DNA of 5,564 nucleotides from assembly GCA_937910385.1 (NCBI GenBank), contig CALEPT010000089.1, forward strand, positions 1 to 5,564, given 5' to 3'. Below are positions 1-5,502 of this stretch, piece after piece; positions within the stretch are counted from its first letter, which is position 1, and each line of letters begins with the position of its first letter. The DNA is from an uncultured Ruminococcus sp. GTDB taxonomy: Bacteria; Bacillota; Clostridia; Oscillospirales; Ruminococcaceae. The notes below the pieces were generated by a model, which saw nothing but the letters and a program-made list of their open reading frames with translations, did not search any database and was not told where the DNA came from. The position numbers were made by a program, and so were the translations under genes.

Positions 1-8
1 GTATATCT

Positions 9-34
9 ACTCTCTGAATGTGCAGAAAGAGAGT
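9..34 (-). terminator. Weak hairpin just after the GH44 stop codon
   Basis: A perfect 7-bp inverted repeat, ACTCTCT (9-15) with AGAGAGT (28-34), has a 12-base loop and starts two bases past the TGA of the hydrolase gene. It is placed like a transcription end or an mRNA-stabilising 3' hairpin. No T-run follows within the eight bases left in the window, so the terminator reading is weak. Confidence 0.3.
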
Positions 35-35
35 G

Positions 36-2270
36 TCAACCATAAATCAGCTTTCGCTTCATCAGGCAAAGATCGAAGACATCAAGTCTGTCATCTTCGC
101 ACAGATCAGCCGCTTTCCAATCATTGAGCTTAGTATTAGGTACAGCCAAGAGCCACTTCTGGAGCAGTACCAAATCGGCAATATCAAACTTTCCGTCTGC
201 ATTCACATCGCCTTGAAGAGAATCGGAAACAGCATAGATCACCTGAACATTTGTGATTTGCATGGTGAGCGTATCTGCGATCTCCTGCTCCTGTTTTTCG
301 GAGTAGTCCCACCATTTCTGGACTTCCACCTTGCCGTCATAGATCACGGCTTCTACGGTCTCCTCATCATTGGTGAATGTGCCGTCAAAGGTGACAGATG
401 CCGCCTTGCCGCTGCCGAGGTCAATGGAAAAGCCCTTGCTCGACCAGAACTGTGTACCGTCCGCAGCTTCTGCATTGACGCACAGACCGCCGCCGACACC
501 GCCGTAGGAAGAACCTGCGCTGGAGGTGACATCAGCTGTCAGGATGATCTTTTTTAAGTTTGCAGCATCGGTGATCGGGATCTCCACATTTCCGTTTCGA
601 TTGATCAGGCTGTCAATATCGGTGAAGGTTTCCGTCCGCTCGGTGATCTTGTCCGGATCGTAAAGTGCAAGTCCCTCAAAATCGGACGCATCATCACTGA
701 CAACGATCATGGCAGCAGAGTAGGCGGGGAGCGTGACATTGACCGTATTGCCGGAAATATTGTCCACAACGTCGATCAGGCGAATATCGGTGGAATCGCC
801 GTATACTGCATAGACCGCAGCCGCCTGATACTTCGAGCTGCTGTTTTTGAGCTGAATGGAAGCATTCTCCGCATCGGTCAGGCTCTTGTTGGTGAGCATC
901 ACAGTGACCTGACTGTCGTCCTTGCCGCTGATCGCAGCGTAGGAGGACGCAAGAGACACATCCTCTGTCACAGTCGGAAACAGCGTATCGCCGAAATGAC
1001 CGCCGTTTCCGTCATAGTTGGTATACAGCTTCATGCCGGAGAAGATATAGTCGCTGCCGCCCCAGAGCGTTGCAAAATAGACATTTGCATCTGCATAGCA
1101 GCCGAGCGCTTCTGCCTGCGCGATCGCACCGCTGACCTCATCATCACCGCCGAAGTTGTATTCCGTAATGGCGAGCTTCGTGCCGGGATAATAGGTATCA
1201 ATGGAATTCTGAATGGTCGGCAGGATCGGGATATTCTCCTGACACCACTGTCCGATCCAGCTATTCTCCACAAAGCCCTTTTCATAGAGCGTGCGGACAG
1301 ACTGCAATCTGTCCTCTGTGCCGTTTCTGCCGGATTCGGTGTAATAGTGGATATCCAGCACATCGAGCAGCCGCACACCGGCTTTATCGCTTGCCTGCTT
1401 CATATCATCGAGATACTTGTCGATATACCAGTGGTATTTTCCGTCAGAGTTGGCAGCATTCCAGTCATCACCGTCAGCAAGATGATCGTAAGCCGTGTAG
1501 CCGTAGAGCGCAGGTCCGAAGATCTCTGCCTTCGGGTCAACGGACTTGACCGCCTGAGCAAGCTCGATGGACTTTTCGGACAGCTCGGTAACTGTGACGG
1601 CGTTGGGGTGCATACGGGGGTGCGTTCCCGACCAGAGTGCCGGCTCGTTATCAAGGCTATATGCCTGAATACCTGTCGGACTGCTTGCATCACCGAGCGT
1701 ATTGACGATGTAATTGACATACTCGTCCATGTATACGGTTCCGTCCGTCAGATCGGGGGTCATGGAGAAAGCACTGCCCTTTGTGAATTGCACCGTATTC
1801 CAGCGGCTGGAGGGCGCTGTTTCCGCTTCCGATACGCTGCCGTCCTTATCGGCTGCCACATAGCCTGCCATTTGCAGCGTCGTTAAACGGTAGGGAATAT
1901 CGTGCTTTACTGCAATATCCGAGAACTCCTGCACGCAGGCTGCCGGTTCATTTGAGGAGGACATAAAGCTGTCCGAGCTGTGCTTCCAGTCTTCACCGGC
2001 ATTGGAAGCATTGGTCTCCCAGTTATAGCCAGTCAGTCGGTTGCCGCCCTGACGGACAGCACTGATGCGCACGTCATCAAGCACCGATGCATCATCGTAT
2101 TTATTCATACCATAGATGTACGGGCTGATCGCCTTTTTTTCGCCGGACAGGTCTACTGTAATATTCATTGCATATTGATTGGAATCCGCTGCTGTGATCG
2201 TCTGCGGTACAATGGTCATCGGAAGTGCAAGTGCCGCAAGGAACGCAGCACAGCGTTTGAAATGTATCAT
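36..2270 (-). CDS. Secreted cellulosomal GH44 endo-beta-glucanase/xyloglucanase with C-terminal dockerin
   Basis: A 744-residue protein predicted to hydrolyse internal beta-1,4 bonds of cellulose-type glucans or xyloglucan outside the cell. Residues 1-27 form a signal peptide (K5, R6, then a hydrophobic stretch; cleavage likely after ITA or TAA). Residues about 33-525 match family GH44: a TIM barrel opening with ISPYIYGMN (48-56), the acid/base Glu209 in SLDNEPALW, the nucleophile Glu370 in ITEYNFGG, then a beta-sandwich to about 525. Residues about 547-680 are a beta-rich module with exposed-type Trp609, Trp653 and Trp654, probably carbohydrate-binding; CBM76, known from R. flavefaciens GH44 enzymes, is a tentative guess. 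Residues 687-744 are a type I dockerin with two calcium loops (DVNADGKFDIAD; DLCEDDRLDVFD), so the enzyme should dock onto a cohesin scaffold. The ATG at 2270 has AAAGGAG at 2285-2279, eight bases upstream. It is divergent from the regulator at 2520. The GH44 call is firm; exact substrate is unknown. Confidence 0.95.
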   Translation of the reverse strand: MIHFKRCAAFLAALALPMTIVPQTITAADSNQYAMNITVDLSGEKKAISPYIYGMNKYDDASVLDDVRISAVRQGGNRLTGYNWETNASNAGEDWKHSSDSFMSSSNEPAACVQEFSDIAVKHDIPYRLTTLQMAGYVAADKDGSVSEAETAPSSRWNTVQFTKGSAFSMTPDLTDGTVYMDEYVNYIVNTLGDASSPTGIQAYSLDNEPALWSGTHPRMHPNAVTVTELSEKSIELAQAVKSVDPKAEIFGPALYGYTAYDHLADGDDWNAANSDGKYHWYIDKYLDDMKQASDKAGVRLLDVLDIHYYTESGRNGTEDRLQSVRTLYEKGFVENSWIGQWCQENIPILPTIQNSIDTYYPGTKLAITEYNFGGDDEVSGAIAQAEALGCYADANVYFATLWGGSDYIFSGMKLYTNYDGNGGHFGDTLFPTVTEDVSLASSYAAISGKDDSQVTVMLTNKSLTDAENASIQLKNSSSKYQAAAVYAVYGDSTDIRLIDVVDNISGNTVNVTLPAYSAAMIVVSDDASDFEGLALYDPDKITERTETFTDIDSLINRNGNVEIPITDAANLKKIILTADVTSSAGSSYGGVGGGLCVNAEAADGTQFWSSKGFSIDLGSGKAASVTFDGTFTNDEETVEAVIYDGKVEVQKWWDYSEKQEQEIADTLTMQITNVQVIYAVSDSLQGDVNADGKFDIADLVLLQKWLLAVPNTKLNDWKAADLCEDDRLDVFDLCLMKRKLIYG

Positions 2271-2296
2271 TCAGATCGCTCCTTTCAAGATGAGGA

Positions 2297-2342
2297 GGAT
2301 GCTGTCTGTCTGTGCAGTGCGGCTACCCCGGCAGCAGCATCC
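2297..2342 (-). promoter_or_regulatory. Stem-loop in the predicted 5' leader of the GH44 mRNA
   Basis: GGATGCTG (2297-2304) and CAGCATCC (2335-2342) form a perfect 8-bp stem. Inside it, TGC-GG (2318-2322) can pair with CC-GCA (2328-2333, one bulged G), giving a second G+C-rich stem with a 5-base loop. The structure lies between the predicted transcription start (about 2359) and the ribosome-binding site (2285-2279). It does not cover that site and no T-run follows it, so a simple terminator-type attenuator is not apparent. It could stabilise the 5' end or bind a factor; the role is unknown. Confidence 0.4.
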
Positions 2343-2365
2343 CGTATCATTCCCTCTCACTTATC

Positions 2366-2394
2366 ATTATACCAATTTCTCTGTCATTTTACAA
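2366..2394 (-). promoter_or_regulatory. Sigma70-type promoter of the GH44 gene
   Basis: On the minus strand, TTGTAA (2394-2389) is followed after exactly 17 bases by a perfect TATAAT (2371-2366), preceded by TGG so that an extended -10 (TGnTATAAT) is present. Expected transcription start is near 2359, giving a leader of about 90 bases. The -35 matches the consensus at 4 of 6 positions, which fits a promoter needing an activator. Confidence 0.75.
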
Positions 2395-2395
2395 T

Positions 2396-2428
2396 ACAAT
2401 ATTGTGACAGGTTCAGAGATATTTGTGA
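2396..2428. promoter_or_regulatory. Candidate operator: two TTGTGA boxes 21 bp apart
   Basis: TTGTGA occurs at 2402-2407 and again at 2423-2428, a spacing of 21 bp or two helical turns, as is common for paired AraC-family half-sites. The first box lies in the perfect 10-bp palindrome ACAATATTGT (2396-2405) and within the wider inverted repeat CTGTCA (2381-2386)/TGACAG (2405-2410). The boxes sit about 45 and 66 bp upstream of the predicted GH44 start, where an activator next to the -35 would bind. Assignment to the neighbouring AraC-type regulator is inferred from position. Confidence 0.5.
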
Positions 2429-2459
2429 ATGATGATCAGGCGTGTTATGCAAAATTGTC

Positions 2460-2488
2460 TTGCTTTTCTGTTCACAATATGGTATAAT
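2460..2488 (+). promoter_or_regulatory. Sigma70-type promoter of the regulator gene
   Basis: TTGCTT (2460-2465), a 17-base spacer and a perfect TATAAT (2483-2488) with a TG at 2480-2481 make an extended -10 promoter. Transcription should begin near 2495, leaving a leader of about 25 bases. This placement excludes the in-frame upstream ATG codons at 2442 and 2487 as starts for this transcript. Confidence 0.8.
2472..2480. promoter_or_regulatory. Candidate autoregulatory operator inside the regulator promoter
   Basis: TCACAATAT here is the exact reverse complement of ATATTGTGA at 2399-2407 upstream of the hydrolase promoter. Allowing one inserted T, the match extends to CTGT(T)CACAATAT from 2468. 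It lies in the spacer between the regulator's -35 and -10, so a bound protein would hinder RNA polymerase. Autorepression by the adjacent regulator is an inference. Confidence 0.45.
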
Positions 2489-2503
2489 GGTAAAAAGGCG
2501 ATC

Positions 2504-2509
2504 AGGAGG
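2504..2509 (+). promoter_or_regulatory. Ribosome-binding site fixing the regulator start
   Basis: A perfect AGGAGG sits 10 bases before the ATG at 2520. It selects that codon over the in-frame ATG at 2442, which would add 26 residues (including a Cys-rich, low-quality stretch) and would overlap the promoter. Confidence 0.85.
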
Positions 2510-2519
2510 TGGATACTGT

Positions 2520-4265
2520 ATGAAGAAACGTCCGACCTTTGGCGTGATCACAGCGGAATGCTATCGGGAGCATACCGCTGAAATGATGAGCGGGATCCTC
2601 GCGCAGTGTACACTGGCAGACTGCAATGTGATCGTGCTTTCTGCAAAGAACAATTTTCAGGAGCCGGTGACACCGCATAATGATCATGAAGCAGAGCTGT
2701 TCCGGCTTGCACAGGCACCGGAGTTTGACGGCTTTCTCTATGACCGTAATTCGTTTGCGCATCAGGGGATACGCAAGCATATCGACGATCTGCTCAAACG
2801 CACTGGCAAGCCGGTCATGCTGCTGGATGCCAGTGAAGTGCCGTATTTTGAGAATACGGTGACCCACGATCCGGAATCCTTTGAGCTGCTTGTCGAGCAT
2901 TTGATACAGGTTCACGGCTATCGCAAGATCTACTGCCTGACCGGACAGAAGGCATTTACACAGTCCGCAGAACGGCTGGAGGCGTACTGCAATGTCATGC
3001 AGCGGCACGGCTTATATTATGACGAAAGCTATTATGCCTATGGTGATTTCTGGCGGGATTATCCCGTGGAATATGCGCAGCGTATCATCAGCGGAGCGCT
3101 CTCCAAGCCGGAGGCAGTTGTGTGTGCCAATGATGTCATGGCAGATGCACTGATCGCAGCACTCACAAAATCCGGACTCCGTGTGCCGGAGGACATTGCT
3201 GTGACAGGATTTGACGGGAATCTGGAGGATGCACAGAGCGATGTTGTCCTGACGACCTGCAAAAAAAGCCATGCACAGCTCGGAGCGGATGCCGTCCGGC
3301 GGCTTTACAGTATCATCACGGGGCGGAGCTGCCGCAGAGTTCCGGCTGACCGCAGCCGTATTCAGATCGGACGGAGCTGCGGCTGTATTCCCGTGCGGCA
3401 TCGAACGGCAAAAAGCCGCAGAGAACAGCGGCTGCTTTCCGACCATAAGGAATGGTTTTACCAGAGCGAGCTGATGTTTGAGATGATGCATACGGAAACG
3501 CTCCATGAGATCCTCTCTGTCGTGGCGAACCGTGCCTATCTGATCTGCCATTGGAATCAGCTTCGTATCTTTCTGACGGCAGACTATCTTCGGGCAGCAC
3601 GGGATGACCGTTCTGTACCTTCCCGCAAGGACTGCTGTGAGGTACTGTGGTGTGACCGTGCCGGAAGGAGCAGCGGTATCTCCGACCGTGCGGTGAAGCA
3701 GTCTGAGATCATTGCTGATCTGACACAGGAAGCGCAGCACCCGACTGCATACTATCTCTCGCCGCTGCACATGAACGAACAGCAATTCGGGCTCATGGCG
3801 CTGTCCTTCGGAAAGCTGCCTTGCTGTTATCAAGCGGAATACTGCACATTTCTGAACTACCTTTGCCTTGCACTCGAACATCTGACACTGCCCGGAAAGA
3901 GAGATACCGACCGTGAGAAAAGCATTGAAAATCCACAGCTTTTTGAAGCCCTTGTGCCGCTGCGTGAGGAAATGCAGCAGCACCCCGAAAAAGACTGGAG
4001 CATACAGGTGCTGTGCCAGCACACGCACATCAGCAGGAGTTATCTGCAAAGGATGTATAAGACCTATTTCGGCAAAAGCATTTTCGAGGAGCTGATCGAC
4101 TTCCGGATGCAAAAGGCAAAGGCGCTGCTTCGGGATACAGAGCTGTCCATTTCGGAGGTCGCTGCTGCCTGCGGCTATGGCTCTTATTCCCATTTTGCCA
4201 ATCAGTTCAAGTCGCAGGAGGGCATCACGCCGTCAGGGTATCGGGAGAAATGCAGTGCTACATGA
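2520..4265 (+). CDS. LacI-type sugar-sensor / AraC-type DNA-binding transcriptional regulator
   Basis: A 581-residue cytoplasmic regulator. Residues about 5-290 are a LacI/GalR-like periplasmic-binding-protein fold without the usual N-terminal helix-turn-helix. Landmarks are FGVITAEC (7-14), CANDVMADAL (202-211), VPEDIAVTGFDG (222-233) and the closing IGRSCGC (283-289). Residues about 305-460 are an unassigned region, perhaps GAF-like. Residues about 475-578 are an AraC/XylS double helix-turn-helix: first HTH around SIQVLCQHTHISRSYLQRMY (494-513), second around SISEVAAACGYGSYSHFANQ (543-562), ending in GITPSGYRE. E. coli XylR has a comparable sensor-plus-AraC order, but without such a middle region. 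The gene is divergent from the GH44 hydrolase across 249 bp carrying repeated boxes, so it probably responds to an oligosaccharide and controls that enzyme. The ligand cannot be read from sequence. The domain calls are firm; the target is inferred. Confidence 0.92.
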   Translation: MKKRPTFGVITAECYREHTAEMMSGILAQCTLADCNVIVLSAKNNFQEPVTPHNDHEAELFRLAQAPEFDGFLYDRNSFAHQGIRKHIDDLLKRTGKPVMLLDASEVPYFENTVTHDPESFELLVEHLIQVHGYRKIYCLTGQKAFTQSAERLEAYCNVMQRHGLYYDESYYAYGDFWRDYPVEYAQRIISGALSKPEAVVCANDVMADALIAALTKSGLRVPEDIAVTGFDGNLEDAQSDVVLTTCKKSHAQLGADAVRRLYSIITGRSCRRVPADRSRIQIGRSCGCIPVRHRTAKSRREQRLLSDHKEWFYQSELMFEMMHTETLHEILSVVANRAYLICHWNQLRIFLTADYLRAARDDRSVPSRKDCCEVLWCDRAGRSSGISDRAVKQSEIIADLTQEAQHPTAYYLSPLHMNEQQFGLMALSFGKLPCCYQAEYCTFLNYLCLALEHLTLPGKRDTDREKSIENPQLFEALVPLREEMQQHPEKDWSIQVLCQHTHISRSYLQRMYKTYFGKSIFEELIDFRMQKAKALLRDTELSISEVAAACGYGSYSHFANQFKSQEGITPSGYREKCSAT

Positions 4266-4378
4266 AAGGAACGATCTGCCAATTACTAAATCAAACATCA
4301 CAAAAAACATATCTCGGTATCTGCACCTTCGCCGAATGGATATGATTTTATAGGGTATTCCTTTTTGGGACAAATCAG

Positions 4379-4419
4379 AAACACCGTACTCAGGGGTAAT
4401 TGTGGAGTGCGGTGTTTTT
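4379..4419 (+). terminator. Rho-independent terminator after the regulator gene
   Basis: A 13-bp stem (4379-4391 with 4405-4417, one G-T wobble) has a 13-base loop and ends in a run of five T at 4415-4419. It starts 113 bases past the regulator stop codon. The 113 bases between hold no ORF, repeat or RNA that I recognise. The opposite strand lacks a T-run after the stem, so it should act in one direction only. Confidence 0.8.
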
Positions 4420-4491
4420 GCTTGTGCTTCATTGATATTCCATCTTATGGCATTTCGATTTTGCTGATATTATTTTAGGCAACTCCGAACA

Positions 4492-4673
4492 GTAGCAAAA
4501 GTGGAGCGCGTTTTGCAGTTGCAACGGAACTATTCGACTATCGTAAAATTCAATACCGAGGTCTGCGAAAACAGACTGCAAAAAATATCATGTTCACATT
4601 GACGAATACATGGCATTTAATAACCGCCTATCTGGCAAGCTTTGCATTTCTATTTGCAGCGTTTGCAAGGTAG
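4492..4673 (+). pseudogene. C-terminal remnant of an IS5-type DDE transposase, frameshifted
   Basis: No intact ORF covers this stretch, but two frames read together give a typical transposase tail. One frame starting at 4492 reads VAKVERV. The next frame, from about 4512, reads FAVATELFDYRKIQYRGLRK, then QTAKNIMFTLTNTWHLI, and runs on to the TAG at 4671-4673. IS5-type transposases end in the pattern KVE-x-x-F-x-V-V-K, F-G-Y-x-K-x-R-Y-R-G-L-x-K-N-T-A, N-L, and this fits well. The switch can be explained by one extra A in the run 4497-4500 and one lost T in the run 4511-4514. The frame before it stops at 4465-4467, and nothing N-terminal, including the first two catalytic Asp residues, is present. 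It is a dead relic. The family is recalled from motif memory rather than from alignment. Confidence 0.6.
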
Positions 4674-4683
4674 GCGGTTATTA
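4618..4683. repeat. Long imperfect palindrome (66-base hairpin) at the end of the IS remnant
   Basis: TAATAACCGCCTA (4618-4630) and TAGGCGGTTATTA (4671-4683) are a perfect 13-bp inverted repeat. The 40 bases between continue to pair: 4631-4633 with 4668-4670, 4635-4640 with 4661-4666 and 4643-4646 with 4655-4658, closing on an 8-base loop. The structure covers the last codons and stop of the transposase remnant and ends seven bases from the stop of the methyltransferase gene on the other strand. No T-run follows on either strand. It may be an IS-end hairpin or a two-way transcription barrier between converging genes. Confidence 0.7.
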
Positions 4684-4690
4684 CGTTCTG

Positions 4691-5359
4691 TCATGTGCCT
4701 TGAAAATACTTCCTGTCAAATCCATGCTCAGAATAAATGCATCCGGAAGAAAATCTGCCGTTATGCCAAATTGTAAACTGACTGTTTGTATAATTGGACA
4801 ATAAATAGGCATACCAGGCATACACATCATCGTCAAGCAAACCTGACAATCTTGCGTGAGGTACACCACAGAGGATAACGCAGTATGGAACATTTTGTTC
4901 TGTGCAGGCTTTGATAATCAATTCGGTCGCTTCACAAGGCTCCTGTGCGATCACCGCATTAAAACCTGAAAGTACTTCTGTACCAGTGAACTTTTGCTTT
5001 ACAAGATTTATACCGGAAACATTACATTGAATATCACACTGATCCAAGGCAGTAATTGTAACATTTCCTGCAAGCGCCTGATACAGATATTCTGATAGCA
5101 ATGCCGTTTCTCCGCAGCCGACTTCAAGAACCGATTTCCATGCGTTATCCCGGATAATCGGCAGCAGGAACGATCCAAAATGCTCATGTCTCGCTGGCAA
5201 CTTTTCAGCCCATAAAACAAAGTCAACAAACTCGTCAGAAACAGTCCCTCGCTTATGATTGTAAAAATCTCTCCGTACAAGTGCCATCCGCTGCTCAGAA
5301 AATCTTAACGGATTCTTTACGGCAAAACGGTTCAGCAGGCCCTCGTTATAAATATCCAT
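4691..5359 (-). CDS. Small class I SAM-dependent methyltransferase-like protein, substrate unknown
   Basis: A 222-residue soluble protein with no signal peptide or membrane segment. Residues 76-88 (SVLEVGCGETALL) are a good class I methyltransferase motif I, the glycine-rich loop that binds S-adenosylmethionine. ITALDQCD (102-109) fits the end of strand 2, where an acidic residue holds the ribose, and FNAVIAQEPCEATE (133-146) fits strand 4. The N-terminal 70 residues are charged and include a HKRG segment; the C-terminal part is aromatic-rich (YAWYAYLLSNY, 180-190). I do not recognise the subfamily and cannot name the methyl acceptor. PCEATE stands where many N-methyltransferases have an (N/D)PPY-type motif, but it is not that motif. 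The ATG at 5359 is preferred over a TTG nine codons upstream because a Shine-Dalgarno site precedes it. Its DNA looks more A+T-rich than the first two genes. It converges on the regulator and has its own promoter. Confidence 0.75.
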   Translation of the reverse strand: MDIYNEGLLNRFAVKNPLRFSEQRMALVRRDFYNHKRGTVSDEFVDFVLWAEKLPARHEHFGSFLLPIIRDNAWKSVLEVGCGETALLSEYLYQALAGNVTITALDQCDIQCNVSGINLVKQKFTGTEVLSGFNAVIAQEPCEATELIIKACTEQNVPYCVILCGVPHARLSGLLDDDVYAWYAYLLSNYTNSQFTIWHNGRFSSGCIYSEHGFDRKYFQGT

Positions 5360-5364
5360 AGCAG

Positions 5365-5370
5365 CTCCCC
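5365..5370 (-). promoter_or_regulatory. Ribosome-binding site deciding the methyltransferase start
   Basis: On the minus strand GGGGAG (5370-5365) precedes the ATG at 5359 by five bases. The alternative TTG start at 5386 has no purine-rich site at a suitable distance, so the shorter protein is preferred. Confidence 0.65.
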
Positions 5371-5416
5371 AGTATGTTAAATTCAACTACTTTTGTCGGT
5401 AATGTCATTTTCTTCT

Positions 5417-5445
5417 ATTATATCACAGTAAGCTGATAAAAGCAA
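5417..5445 (-). promoter_or_regulatory. Sigma70-type promoter of the methyltransferase gene
   Basis: On the minus strand, TTGCTT (5445-5440), a 17-base spacer and a perfect TATAAT (5422-5417) preceded by TGA make an extended -10 promoter. The -35 and spacing equal those of the regulator promoter. Start of transcription is expected near 5410, about 50 bases before the ATG. Confidence 0.8.
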
Positions 5446-5479
5446 GCATAGATTAGAGCGAAAATTGCAAAGAAATCCG

Positions 5480-5502
5480 GGAAAATCAGATTGTCATTTT
5501 CC
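5480..5502. repeat. Small inverted repeat upstream of the methyltransferase promoter
   Basis: GGAAAAT (5480-5486) and ATTTTCC (5496-5502) form a 7-bp inverted repeat with a 9-base gap. Its right half shares TGTCATTTTC (5492-5501) with an identical 10-mer at 5403-5412, just downstream of the methyltransferase -10. No T-run follows on either strand. The rest of 5446-5564 is A+T-rich and holds no gene that I can support; a TACAAT on the minus strand at 5557-5552 could be a -10 whose -35 lies outside the window. Confidence 0.3.

Noticed and set aside
18..557. Plus-strand ORF opposite the dockerin and binding module
   Set aside because: It overlaps the 3' end of the GH44 gene, and its sequence is the complement of dockerin and module codons.
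996..1886. Long plus-strand ORF (296 codons) inside the GH44 gene
   Set aside because: It is fully antisense to a gene with firm catalytic motifs, its translation resembles no family, and no ribosome-binding site was apparent. It is a product of codon bias on the other strand.
2442..2519. N-terminal extension of the regulator from ATG 2442
   Set aside because: The extension lies over the -35, the -10 and the predicted start of transcription, and a perfect AGGAGG precedes the ATG at 2520.
3324..3390. Repeated CGGAGCTGC-type words within the regulator
   Set aside because: They encode GRSC twice in the closing segment of the sensor domain (268-271 and 284-287). Codon choice and a short recurring peptide explain them, and there is no tandem array.
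3012..4193. Minus-strand ORF of 393 codons inside the regulator gene
   Set aside because: It is antisense to well-conserved LacI-like and AraC domains. The translation is Cys/His/Arg-rich without a recognisable domain.
4561..4576. Small hairpin GTCTG/CAGAC with a 6-base loop
   Set aside because: The stem has only 5 bp, lies inside the transposase remnant coding stretch and has no T-run after it on either strand.
4610..4804. Plus-strand ORF of 64 codons across the 66-base hairpin
   Set aside because: It begins in the IS remnant and runs antisense into the methyltransferase gene. The translation is Cys-rich and shows no domain.
5360..5386. TTG start adding nine residues to the methyltransferase
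   Set aside because: There is no suitable Shine-Dalgarno site before it, whereas GGGGAG precedes the ATG at 5359.
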